DNA of 64,000 nucleotides from Euglena gracilis (Eukaryota > Euglenida > Euglenophyceae > Euglenales), in NCBI GenBank assembly GCA_039621445.1, contig CP154956.1:95484406-95548405 (forward strand), read 5' to 3'. The position numbers and the translations under genes were made by a program. Each line of letters opens with the position of its first letter. The first letter of the stretch is position 1. Positions 11,401 to 19,339 of this stretch are shown here, piece after piece. The notes below the pieces were generated by a model. The model searched no databases. It saw only the letters and a list, made by a program, of their open reading frames with translations, and was not told the origin of the DNA.

Positions 11401-11419
11401 GAAGGGGTGGACGGGAAGC
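5427..11419 (-). CDS. Nudix hydrolase, DUF4743/NUDT20-24-like, partial gene
   Basis: Gene-level entry for the minus-strand exons 11296-11419, 10147-10234, 9514-9550, 8235-8287, 5665-5784 and 5427-5496. Read in order they follow the N-terminal half of the Nudix group that includes plant NUDT20/24 and fungal thiamine-pyrophosphokinase-like proteins: a leading KRCNNYDMRRYVP segment, a VYAGTIQIGY...FAEEL segment, ERAMQKM, SGTIPG...RNE, a PPLLYLERGALIHFGIP segment and then VHINGFVRTADGVQMWVAKR, which opens the Nudix fold. In the family the next part is a PG-x-LD-x-VAGG stretch followed by the Nudix box; neither was found downstream, so the gene is unfinished here, broken, or continues in exons I could not recognise. 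Most introns are nonconventional. The substrate cannot be inferred; the family hydrolyses nucleoside-diphosphate-linked compounds. Confidence 0.75.
5665..5784 (-). CDS. Nudix gene exon (LERGALIHFGIP)
   Basis: Forty codons in phase 0-0, containing FCVASSP, RRPLFDNSQ and PPLLYLERGALIHFGIP. This matches the family segment ending ER-x-A...FGI just before the VHxNG motif. Joining to the next exon gives FGIP-SAAVHINGF without a gap. The upstream boundary lies six bases after CTG. Confidence 0.75.
6004..6991. mobile_element. non-autonomous DNA transposon, 988 bp, CAGGGCGGTCC ends
   Basis: The left end is CAGGGCGGTCCTTAAG and the right end is ATGGACCGCCCTG, an 11-bp inverted repeat. The perfect 8-bp direct repeat TCCCTCGG flanks it at 5996-6003 and 6992-6999. 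The interior is A/T-homopolymer-rich, with a poly(A)/poly(T) palindrome cluster around ACATGT at 6590-6710 and a run of GGCCATTTTA repeats at 6757-6830. No open frame resembles a transposase. It sits between two exons of the Nudix gene, so it lies in an intron on the strand opposite or neutral to transcription. Confidence 0.8.
7000..8234. other. intron with G/C runs, no gene seen
   Basis: This part of the Nudix intron consists of GC-rich runs (7230-7260, 7350-7370, 7555-7620) and a repeat sharing the GGCCTGGGTCC and GCCTGCC modules of the CAGGCTG elements. No exon was recognised. Confidence 0.5.
8235..8287 (-). CDS. Nudix gene exon (SGTIPG...RNE)
   Basis: It encodes LYGLVASGTIPGSKIRNE. The family has a conserved L-x3-G-x-IPG-x-RNE block here, so homology is good although the exon is short. 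Its downstream intron begins AAGCAGGAGG. The intron ends can pair through GGAG/CTCC and CCGCC/GGCGG, which supports a nonconventional intron joining RNE to ANFCVASSP. The upstream edge is less certain. Confidence 0.65.
8290..8530. repeat. GTGTGACCC tandem repeat and GGAAGGCCTGGTGGGG modules
   Basis: 8290-8350 holds five imperfect copies of CTGTGTGACCCC. Just right of it are two modules with GGGAAGGCC(A/T)GGTGGGG and inverted CCCCACCACCCC. The same module recurs at 1395-1440 and 32800-32890, so it is a dispersed foldback family. Confidence 0.6.
9514..9550 (-). CDS. Nudix gene micro-exon (ERAMQKM)
   Basis: A 37-nt segment encodes AEPSERAMQKMS in the phase required by the exons on both sides (phase 0 in, phase 1 out). 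The family has a conserved ER-x-x-A-M/V block at this place between the GY...FA-x-x-L and the IPG-x-RNE segments. The 3' splice site looks conventional (GTCAG). The 5' end was placed by the CAG rule and could be off by a few bases. Confidence 0.5.
10147..10234 (-). CDS. Nudix gene exon (IGYA...FAEEL)
   Basis: It encodes VYAGTIQIGYAKRAFAEELV and QFRTGRSSM. It begins five bases after CTG. Joining to the upstream exon gives RYVPVYAGTIQIGY with exactly the family spacing (seven residues between the P and the hGY). It may instead end at 10177, where another CAG follows. Confidence 0.7.
10828..11105. repeat. dispersed repeat A, copy 1
   Basis: About 260 bp shared with 19068-19330 on the same strand. 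Matching blocks include TTTGTACCTCCAA, CCAAAATGGATGATT, TTGTGAAAAATGG, GTGTTGCCCTGAATGACACC and GAAATCAAACCCCCTGGGG. Divergence is around 15%. Each copy lies beside the 5' side of an identified gene, one just below the Nudix gene start and one just above the adenylate kinase P-loop exon. Confidence 0.8.
11296..11419 (-). CDS. Nudix gene exon (KRCNNYDMRRYVP)
   Basis: It encodes FPSTPSLLRATLPSTADEPQ, then ERTLLAAVKRCNNYDMRRYV. The L-x-x-V-x-x-C-N-x-hxxxxhxP pattern is the beginning of the DUF4743-type domain. The right edge is a pyrimidine tract followed by CCAG. The left edge is a nonconventional donor (exon, then GCACAGGCGCC). An initiator methionine was not assigned, so a further 5' exon is possible. 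Confidence 0.65.
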
Positions 11420-12232
11420 CTGGGGGGAGGGGGATGTACCCCAAGACCGATGGGGTGTTCGGGGGTCCTGGTCACAAGGGACGCAACATGGCACCTCGAA
11501 AAGAGCGACGCAAAAAAACACAAAAAAAAACAAAAAACAAAAGGCAAATGTAAAATACTTTAGGAGCTCCTCCCCTGGGATGCGCACTTTTCCACTGGAG
11601 AGGACTCACAAAAATTTTAGCTCCGCCAGGGTCAATTTTCCATTTGCATAAAAAAAAAACATTTTTGTGGACCAAAAAAATGCAAAAACGACAAAAAAAT
11701 GACAGATTTTTTGGTCTCAGGGGAAATTGGGGCAGAAAGAGGAATTTTTCATACTCAAAAAAAAATTTTCCAGCAAAAATCCAAAAATCGCCAGGAAAAA
11801 AAAGCAAATAAAACCACAAGTTTTGCCAAAATCAAAAAAACACACAAAAACGCAAAAAAAAAAACGCATTTGCGTTCTCCCCCCCTTGCTGTTCAGCAAT
11901 GCACAGGGAGGGGGGATATGGACCACTTCAGCCCCGCGACCAACATACAAACGGGCAAAAAAAACATCATCATTGGCTGCACTCACTGACATTGTTGGTG
12001 CTATATCAAAGGTGCAAGCCAAAATTCGCGATTCTCAGGTCAGCTGCAAATGCATTTTGGGCAGACCTTGGGCATTTTGGAGGGGTGCGACGGAAGCTTC
12101 AGATGACAAACACAAACAAAAAATGCCCCACCAGAGCTCCAACGTACATGAGTGCTCACACACGGGCGTGCATGTTTGCTGTGTGCATCACACACAGCAC
12201 ACATACAGACACACACAGAGAGGGGGGGGGAT
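11420..12232. other. A-rich spacer between Nudix and kinase exons
   Basis: Long A and T runs, a short CA-rich part near 12180-12215 and no recognisable exon. If the kinase and Nudix exons belong to one transcript, this would be intron; otherwise it is a short intergenic region between two genes in the same orientation. Confidence 0.5.
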
Positions 12233-12447
12233 TCAGAAGAGAGAGACTGACCTCCAAAGCATGGCACAATCCGCGGGATCGGAGTCCACACTGGGCATGA
12301 CTGGCACATCGGGGCCCCAACTCTCCAGCACCCGGAATGGCGGGCTGGCGTCAGCTCCGACAGCGACACGGCCAGGGAGTGTGTTGACGAAATGGGCCAC
12401 CTCCCGGAAGACCTCCAAGTCGTTCCGGGCGGAGTCGAACGTTTTGC
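12233..12447 (-). CDS. adenylate kinase exon 6 (C-terminal)
   Basis: It encodes GKTFDSARNDLEVFREVAHF and onward to VLESWGPDVPVM, joined to exon 5 in phase through an intron with CGACAG at its start and CTGTCCCC at its end; eight consecutive base pairs can form between those ends. I end the exon at the in-frame stop at 12233. A further nonconventional intron starting at about 12306 (TGCCAG) would also be possible and would make the protein longer. Confidence 0.65.
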
Positions 12448-14090
12448 GGGGACAGCGCAGGGGCTGCGAGTTTCATTTTGTGCAAGTTGTGCAACTGAAT
12501 TTATCATTTGTGCACCTTTGGACGGGGAAAATTGAATTGATAAATGTGTCTTATTCTGACTTGACAATAAAAGGAAGGAATAAGACAGACATCATTCCTG
12601 GGATATTCATCATTTACGGTGAAACTGGAATTCAACTACTAATACCAGCTTGGGGACTTTCTTGTCCACAAGAAAACTCAGGAAAACAGGCCAGAACACG
12701 TTGCCAAGTGCAACCCGTCCCCTCCTCCCGTGCGTCTCGGGAGATGGGATGTGATCGGAGGCCCCGACAGATGCCGTCGAACTGCCGCACTGTCGCGTCG
12801 CTGGCCGCGTGGAACTGCGCCAGCCGGCGCTCCACGGTCTCCGGGGTGTCATCCAGCCGCCACAGCAGCCGGTCGCGGGCAGGCGTTGTCCGAAAGATCG
12901 ACCTCAGTTGGCGGGGGATCAAAAAAAAAATGGGGCCGGGTCTCTCGGAGGGGGGGGCTCCCATTGGCTGCAGGGAACCCGGAATGAAAAAAGCCTGTCG
13001 AAACTTCCGACCAAAATTTTGAGGGAAAATCCTTCCCCCCCAATACGTTCTCAAATGATAATTTTCATAACCTTTGTCCACTTCCCAGAGAATTCCCGGC
13101 TGGGCCCAGTTGAATTCAGTAGGGTATTAAGTGGGCAGGGGGGGATTGCCTCCCCCCATGCAAAAGATTTTCTTGCGCAAAAATTTTGGGGACTTAAAAA
13201 AAAAGTCGAGTATCGTGTTTTTAAACACTTTTTTGAAAAATTGCCCAAACCATACCTTCCCCCGTCTAAGCACCGGAAAAGATGGGTAAGAACAGGGGGG
13301 GGGGGGCTTAGATAAGGGAGGAAAATTTGTCCCCCAAAAAATCCGGCACTTTGCGTCGAACGGAAAAATTCCCCTTGTTTTGCAGTTTTGGTAGCCTGCT
13401 GTTGAACTTACAGGTATTTGGAGGCAAAAATCAAGAATATTTCTTCAAATCAGGCTTCAGAAGTCTTGAAGATTTCGAGAAATTGAGAAACCTTCTCTTT
13501 TTGAGAAATCTCTTCTAAAAATGCACACGACATAAATCTCCCCGAGAAGATGACCTTAAAAAAAAGATGGGTAAAACGGGAGGGGGTGCTTAGACCAGGT
13601 GGTGCTTAGACAAGGGGAGGAGGTATACCAAAAAATTTTTCTTCCCCGTTCCAAAGTGCCAGAGATGTCTATTTGGGTTCCAGGGCCCAGATCCCCCAGG
13701 TCCCAAGCAAGGGGCCCATGGGGTGGGGGGGGTGGGCTTGCAGCTGGACCCGGCAGGTACCACGAAACAGGCAAAAAAAGCCCAAATCCAGCGGGTTGGC
13801 ATTTTTCACCCAAACTTCTGGGTTCAGTGATTCCTACTTCAGCACCTAAAACACGGTTTCTAGACATAACCCCCCCCCCAGTGACCTCCCCATTACCGAT
13901 TCACTTCCTTCTGGACCCCTTCCCCCCGGGGGGGGGGGGGTCCCCCTTCCCCCCCCCCCCGTGTGCAAGACCAACGCCCACTTCATACCCGAGCTGGACG
14001 GGTGGACTCTCCTCGGCCCCAACTCTCCTCCCCCTTGGGCTCCAGAACAGCCCCTGGGGGGGGGGGGGGGGGTGTGGGGGGGGTGGGGGT

Positions 14091-14122
<32 letters not shown>

Positions 14123-14145
14123 GGGGGGGGGGAGGGGGGGGGGGT

Positions 14146-14202
<57 letters not shown>

Positions 14203-17200
14203 GGTAAATGATGCCCGTGGCGCCGTCAGTGCAGCGTGGTCGGGGACGCCCCTCAACACGTGTGGCACCCATTCTGAATCATCAGTTACCTCACAGAGTT
14301 CTGGTGATCTTCCTTGGCTTGGTGCAGGGTTCAGGCACTCCAAATATCATGGGAAAAAAACATGTGCAACAACGCAGACACCGTGAAAGCAGGCACAGTG
14401 GCGGCCGCCGACCCCGATGAGGAAGGGAGGCGGGAGCTTCTGGCACAGAAAACTGTGCATCCCATGGGCCAAAGAAGTCGCGAGTGGGACAGGCCCCTGT
14501 CGCCCGAAGCAGAACTCGCGGACGAGGTCGTCTGGCCGGTCCAGCGTCACGACGCCGTCCGGGATGACACCCGCCTCCCGGAGGGCCACCGCCTGCTCCT
14601 CGTTGCCTGCAGGAGGGCGCCACCAGGTAGGGGCAGCAAACCCCTGGGCATCGGGAGGGGGGGGGGTGATGTCGGTCACATTCTGGGAGTCATTTTGGTT
14701 TGGCCAAATAGCAGACAATCAGCGGTGGATTGGGGTCATGCCTTGTGCTTACCGACCGGGGGGGAGGGGGGGGTGTGTGGGTGCTATGGGTGCCTGCCCC
14801 TAGCAGGCACCCCCCCAGGGGGGGGATAGGGGTCCGGGGGACCCAGAAAATATTCATTGAATCCCCGTTTCGAGACCCCCCCTTTGGGGGCGTTCTGCCT
14901 GCTATGGGACAGGCCGCCCCCCAAAACCCTACCCCCCCCCCGGCGGTGTGAACAGCCGGCCCCCGGCCGTGGGGGTTAGATCCCACTTCCCCTCCAGACA
15001 GATTTCTCCCCTCCTCTGAACCTTACCGCACCTGTCCGTCCACTTTTCCTGCTCCCTCTATCAAAAGATAGTCGATACCCCCCCAAACGTCTCCCCCTAC
15101 TTTTCGCTCCTCCCAATTAAATTCCCCACACCCGTTCTTCATTCCTCCTCCCACACCACCAACGGAATACAAAGAAAATCATCTATTTCCCCTCCACCCC
15201 TGAAGATAAAGGTTTAATTTCCAAATTTGTCCCTCAAAAAAACTTCATCCGGCTCCCCTTGCGTCGAACGAAAATTCCCCTGTGTTTTTGCCCCCCCACT
15301 TTGCTCCCCCAACCTTTGTCCACCTCGACCAATTCCCTCTTTCTACTCAGGCTTCAAAGTCGAGTTTGGAAACCTTCACTTACTTGCCACCTTTCGATGC
15401 CCAGTCATTAAAACACAGATAGGCGAGAAGTCTGTGCTTACAACTTAAAACCCATGGGCTTTATTATTTCCCCTCTATTTTGCTTCCGGCCTACCGATTT
15501 ATTCCTGGCCTACCTTTCCCCCCAACGACCCCTAAGCCATCTTCTTGTCTATTTCGGCAATGCCAGCATCCCATGTTGATCTTTCACACCGTTCCCACCC
15601 ATAGAAAAAAAAAAAACTCTTTCATCCCCTTTACACTCCTAACATTCCCCACCACTCCCCTTCAGTTCACACTTCCATCCTACTTTCCACCACACCCTTT
15701 TCTAGACCTAGCCCCCCCCCCCCCCAGTCTGCACCTACCCCATCAGTTACCCATCTTCTTTCTCTCGGCCCCCCCCCCCACCTCTTTCCCCCAATCGTCA
15801 CAACCTCCCCCCTCGCCCCCCCCCTTCCCCGTTTTGCTACACCCACCCATACCCCTCCTCACGGGTGACCCCTCCCTACCCCCTCTCTCCCCCCCGCAAC
15901 ACACTTCTCCATCGCCCCCACTTTCAACTCCCCTTCTTGCTCCCCCATGTCTCCCTCCGCTCAATGTCCTCGGGATCCCCTCTACTGGTGAGCGCCCCCC
16001 AGATCTAGCACCCCTCGCACGACCCTGAGTCTGTTGGTTATCTTCCCTTGGCGGGAGCTTCTGCAAACTCCAAATCTGTGAAACCTCCCTTCGCGACCTC
16101 CACCCCGATCCGCTCCCAGAACTGGACGAGGTCGTCTCTTCAGCGTCACGAACTCCGGATGACCCCTGCCTCCCGGAGGGCCCCTCTGCTCTAACGTCTC
16201 CGGGGGCCACCACTACGCCTTCCTCCACCCCCTCCCATGGGCCCACACCATTCTCCCCAGGTATACAACCCATCACTCTTTTTGAATTTCATATTTTACC
16301 TCATTCAGCAATTGGTCTGCAATGGGTGGATTTACCGACCGGGTGGGTGGGTGCTTAGGGTCTGCCTCCCCCCCGATCTGTCCGGGGACCCAGAAAATCT
16401 TCATTGAAAGTGGCCCTTTTTCGAGACCCCGGCGCCTTTGGCGAGGGGGGGTGCCTGCTTCCGCCCCCCCAAAACCTACCCCCCGGGGGGGGGGGTAGGA
16501 TCGGGTGCTATGGGGTTCCTGCCCCTAGCACCCCCCCCCCAAGGGGCAGGCACCCGACTAAGCCAAGCCATCACCAATTTGGGGGGGGGGACTGCTGGGG
16601 AAAAAACTGGCAGGCACAAAAAAACCATTTCGGAACAAATTTGGGAACAGAGGCCCACAACAAAACCTGCCTGGGGGGGATCGGCGGCAAGTGTGCCACC
16701 ACCTAATTTCTTTGGAAAGTTGAAAAAAAACACCCCCCCCTGGAGCGCAACGTCGAATTACGTTGAAAATTGCGTTGAGGCCGCAGTGCATTTAACGTGT
16801 TGTGAGCTCCAAAAATATCAAAACCACCTCGCCCACCCAGTTTCACAGCGCCAAATGCCCAGTTCCTCCCCGTTTCACACCTGCGAAGTAACGCGGACCA
16901 AATAACAGACTTTGTACTTTGTTTGGGCTTCTTGGTGACGGAGCAGGGAACCAGCCTGGATGCGGGGAAAGCCATCTAGGATCCAGCCGTTGAGCACACA
17001 GTCCGGCTTGGCGATCCGTTTCTTCACAAGCTCCAGCACCAGCGAGGTGGGGAAGAGCCAGGCCCAGGCACCAGGTCACACAGGTCACACACCAGGTCAT
17101 GCACTATATGCATGACCTCCTGTCAAGTCACGCATGACCTCCTGTCAAGTCACGCATGACCTCCTGTCAAGTCACACTGCAATGCGGGGAGCCCCGGCTC

Positions 17201-18697
17201 CCCCCGGCTCGTTGGCCCAGGCCATGTTGGCCCAAATGGGGGGGGGGGGGGCATGTTGACTGCAACGACATTGGGGGGCAATGCCCAGTTAAATGCCTTA
17301 AAAGCGGGGGCACCGTTGACTTCAGCAGATGAGGGCCCAATTGGAGGGGGGGGGGAGGCAAACAACTCCACAGCACGGGCCAACGAGCTGGCAGGGGGGG
17401 GGGGGGTAGGGCTACTCCTAAACATGCTCTCCTGATCCAACCGACAAACAGTGAGAAGGAAAGCACGGCTTGGATTTTGCCCTGTGACGGGAGTTTGTGT
17501 TTCTTGAATTCAATCTCATCTTGTCCCAAAGAGTGGATGACGCTTTGCATTTGACCAAATCCGTTTCCCAAGACCATCACACCGTATAAAATGACCACCC
17601 ACGGAACATGGCCCGCACTGGGGATTTTCGGGCTGGAAAACCAGAGGCTCTCAGGCATGCCAATCTCCCCTTGGGGAAAGGGCAGAAGGTTTGAAATGCT
17701 CGAGACATTTGAACCTGCTCCAGACACAAAAAAATGACGTTCATGAATGCTGAGATTTGTACATTGGTTTTCAAAAAGTTTGTTCAACCCCCACTCAAGC
17801 AGGTATGGGCCAGTGTCACACAGCCATCCGAGGTCCACGCCTGGGCGCAGATCTCCGCGGCGCATCAACTCCTTGGCCGACTTCCCCAGTGACAGTGGCT
17901 GGGGCGCCGTTCGGGAAGCAAAGGCATCGGGCAAAATCGGCAAACGATGACGGGACGAGAGGCGGGGGTCCCAGGGTGTGCCGGCCCGGACCTCGGCCCG
18001 GAGGAGGTCCCCGACACAGACATGGACGGCGCTGTAGCACTGCGACAACAGCGGGGCGGGCGCAGGACCGCACGCAGCTGCAAACAAAAGGGGTTAATTT
18101 TGTGCCAAGGTTGGGTGGGTTGCATATGGTGAGGGAGGTTGCCTTACAGATGAATCCACCGATACAGTCCGAGGAGACAACTTTCTCGGACGGGGGGTGC
18201 AGGATTTTGGTAAGACCAGGGGGAGGGGGGCCCCCCCCCCCACCCGGCCTGGCGCCCCCCCCCCCCGAGGGACCGTGCCGGGACCTAATTCATTGGGCTG
18301 TCTAAGGGGATATCCCAAAGAAATCTCGGCGCTTCACCAAACCCCATACTTACACCTTCGGCCCAGGAGTGGGTCCGGGCTTTCCAACAAGACAAGTCAG
18401 CTGGTACAGGTCCGAAATGTGCAGCAGATGTCAACATTAATGTCACGCGGGAAGCGAACAACCAATATTACATTGTTGTGAACACCCAATACTTGTTTTG
18501 CAGCACTTGGCAGTTGCCCAGCCGGCGATCCTGTTCAATGGTTCCTTTGCCGGAGGAGGGCTTCCCGAGCAAGAGCAGCTGGATGCGAAACCTGGGGCCC
18601 GGGATGGCGGCGATGGGGCCAGTGTCCTCGGCCTTGGACACCGAAACGCCTGGCGGGCAGGGCTGTGCGAGAAGGCCGGGTGCGGCCCACCTCAGCA
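12233..18697 (-). CDS. adenylate kinase (nucleoside monophosphate kinase)
   Basis: Gene-level entry for minus-strand exons 18537-18697, 17847-18057, 16962-17053, 14503-14604, 12796-12874 and 12233-12447. All intron phases agree. The protein reads through the family landmarks in order: P-loop GKPSSGKGT; AMP-site VHVCVGDLLRAEVRAGT; SAKELMRRGDL; LVLELVKKRIAKPD; GWILDGFPR; EEQAVALREAGVIPD; and WRLDDTPETVERRL. The very short segment between VREFCFG and RLDDTPE means a short lid, as in cytosolic AK1 and UMP/CMP kinases. The enzyme interconverts ATP+AMP and 2 ADP. An alanine/proline-rich N-terminal extension precedes the P-loop; its targeting role is undetermined. All five introns are nonconventional. 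A decayed duplicate of exon 4 lies in intron 3. Confidence 0.88.
12796..12874 (-). CDS. adenylate kinase exon 5 (short lid, RLDDTPE)
   Basis: It encodes DRLLWRLDDTPETVERRLAQ FHAASD. RxDD...E...RL is the phosphate-binding lid motif of NMP kinases. It starts five bases after CTG and ends three bases before CAG; the length of 79 nt fits phase 0 in, phase 1 out. Confidence 0.85.
14056..14202. repeat. near-pure poly(G) tract
   Basis: About 147 bases are almost entirely G on the plus strand, with only scattered T and A. On the template strand of the kinase gene this is a C tract. Glycine- or proline-rich frames across it are artefacts. The tract can form G-quadruplexes, and its assembled length may be inaccurate. 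Confidence 0.95.
14503..14604 (-). CDS. adenylate kinase exon 4
   Basis: Thirty-four codons encode NEEQAVALREAGVIPDGVV and TLDRPDDLVREFCFG. This is the QA-x-x-L...PD-x-hhxL-x-x-P-x-x-x-hhxR segment between the LDGFPR motif and the lid. Joining at the nonconventional sites gives LDGFPR-NEEQAVAL, gapless against the family. A conventional CTGCAG acceptor two bases away would need a four-residue insertion. Confidence 0.88.
15000..16020. other. G-depleted pyrimidine-rich tract
   Basis: About 1 kb in which the plus strand has very few G residues and is dominated by C and T. The part from 15222 aligns to 13318-14050, where G content is ordinary or very high. The strand bias therefore arose after duplication, mostly by loss of purines and whole G runs. 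Long open frames here are compositional. Confidence 0.75.
15222..16500. repeat. duplicated segment, decayed copy
   Basis: Tandem copy of 13318-14945 with many small deletions. It lies inside kinase intron 3 and ends with the same CCCAGAAAATCTTCATTGAA and TTTCGAGACCCC landmarks as its source. Confidence 0.85.
16108..16197 (-). pseudogene. decayed duplicate of adenylate kinase exon 4
   Basis: The plus-strand text GACGAGGTCGTCT, CAGCGTCACGA, CTCCGGATGACCCCTGCCTC and CCGGAGGGCC aligns with exon 4, but has several deletions that break the frame (for example the segment for the TLDRPDD region is shortened by frame-changing amounts). It cannot substitute for exon 4 without a frameshift. Confidence 0.8.
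16962..17053 (-). CDS. adenylate kinase exon 3 (LDGFPR)
   Basis: It encodes PTSLVLELVKKRIAKPDCVL and NGWILDGFPR, the AMP-binding/hinge region. In this frame a TGA lies 27 bases upstream of the TTC-CCC codons and no AG occurs between them, so a conventional acceptor is excluded unless there is a sequence error. Using the CAG/CTG rule, exon 2 joins to give GDLLPTSLVLELV, gapless to the family. Confidence 0.9.
17110..17176. repeat. 22-bp tandem repeat, three copies
   Basis: CATGACCTCCTGTCAAGTCACG is repeated three times within kinase intron 2, next to an imperfect GTCACACAGGTCACACACCAGG repeat. Confidence 0.85.
17847..18057 (-). CDS. adenylate kinase exon 2 (AMP-binding)
   Basis: It encodes APLLSQCYSAVHVCVGDLLR, AEVRAGTP, a 28-residue in-frame segment, then LGKSAKELMRRGDL. 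In the family AGT-x-LG is contiguous, so the 84 nt between GTP and LGKSAKEL are either an insertion or a further small intron flanked by CTGGG direct repeats. Both outer boundaries obey the CTG(-8)/CAG(+4) rule, and the 211-nt length fits the phases. Confidence 0.85.
18537..18697 (-). CDS. adenylate kinase exon 1 (P-loop)
   Basis: It encodes an alanine/proline-rich stretch (LRWAAPGLLAQPCPP...), then RFRIQLLLLGKPSSGKGTI. GxPxSGKGT is the NMP kinase P-loop with its lysine. The donor is nonconventional (exon, then GAACAGGATCGC); nine base pairs form with GCGGTCCTG near the intron's 3' end. The upstream edge is approximate, and a further 5' exon carrying the start codon is likely. Confidence 0.85.
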
Positions 18698-18711
18698 CTG
18701 CACCGGGAAAG

Positions 18712-18847
18712 CATAGCTGGCGTTTTTTTGTTTTTTTTAAAAAAAGTTTTTTTTGTTCCCCACCAAAAAAAAAACGTTTTTTTTTTGTTTCTTATTAAAA
18801 AAACGTGTTTTTTATTTGACTTCGTTTTAAACGAAGTGCCAGCTATG
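18712..18847. mobile_element. MITE, CATAGCTGGC family, copy 1 (136 bp)
   Basis: Ends are CATAGCTGGC and GCCAGCTATG. The perfect 8-bp duplication CGGGAAAG lies at 18704-18711 and 18848-18855. The interior is poly(T)/poly(A) with ACGAAGT near the right end. It is inserted about 15 bp upstream (in transcription) of the kinase P-loop exon. It is related to 62955-63358. Confidence 0.88.
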
Positions 18848-18889
18848 CGGGAAAGCTTCCCTGTGCAAATCATTGACCGAAAACCAGTG

Positions 18890-19067
18890 CCCCGGAAAAC
18901 AGGAAAGGCTGTTGGGGGGGGGGGGGGGCAGACCCCCCCACACACCAGGACCCCCCACCCATAGGTTTCAGCGAGTCCGGTTCAGCCCAAAGAACAGGGA
19001 CGCGCGTGATGAAAGAACGAAGACTCTCTTCTGCATATGATATGTTTGGTTGTGGCACTGACTCGTT
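18890..19067. other. spacer with GGAAGGCT...foldback module
   Basis: Contains one GGAAAGGCTGTTGGGG/CCCCCCACCCATAGG foldback module of the kind seen near 1400 and 8360. No exon was seen. Confidence 0.4.
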
Positions 19068-19330
19068 TTGTACCTCCAAGTTTCCCACAGAAATACTTTT
19101 CTTCTTCTTCCAAAATGGATGATTTCTTGTGAAAAATGGAAACATTCAGCCAAATTGCTTCGTGTTGCCCTGAATGACACCCTTGGAGAACCCTATGCCA
19201 GGGAGGGGGGGGTTTACATTTGGGCGGGAAATCAAACCCCCTGGGGGGATTCATATGGGAGGGGCTTTCTTTATACATGTGGGGGGAAGAACCCCCCCAG
19301 GTTTGAACCAATGTGCATATGCGTGGGGAA
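19068..19330. repeat. dispersed repeat A, copy 2
   Basis: Homologous to 10828-11105 in the same orientation, with the same order of conserved blocks. See that entry for the shared landmarks. Confidence 0.8.
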
Positions 19331-19339
19331 CACTGCACG

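Larger units (their letters stand above)
13318..14945. repeat. duplicated segment, source copy
   Basis: Matched by 15222-16500 in the same orientation and the same order of landmarks: TTTGCGTCGAACG, TTCTAGAC followed by a C run, the exon 4 sequence, ACCGACCGGG, and CCCAGAAAATATTCATTGAA. The copies are about 1.63 and 1.28 kb. The source copy keeps an intact exon 4. Confidence 0.85.

Noticed and set aside
13599-14343. Long glycine-rich (plus) and proline-rich (minus) open frames
   Set aside because: They result from the poly(G) tract, which is free of stops in any frame.
14590-14612. Conventional CTGCAG acceptor for kinase exon 4
   Set aside because: It would add residues between LDGFPR and NEEQAVAL; the CAG/CTG junction two bases away gives a gapless match and fits the pattern of the other four introns.
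15480-16276. Proline/serine-rich (plus) and glycine/glutamate-rich (minus) open frames
   Set aside because: The region is a G-depleted decayed duplicate of an intron segment; absence of stops follows from composition.
16930-17062. Conventional GT-AG splicing for kinase exon 3
   Set aside because: In the coding frame a TGA precedes the homology and no AG lies between, so no conventional acceptor can serve this exon.
16843-17100. Minus-strand open frame over kinase exon 3 in another frame
   Set aside because: The frame carrying LVLELVKKRIAKPD and GWILDGFPR is the homologous one; the longer open frame is a shadow.
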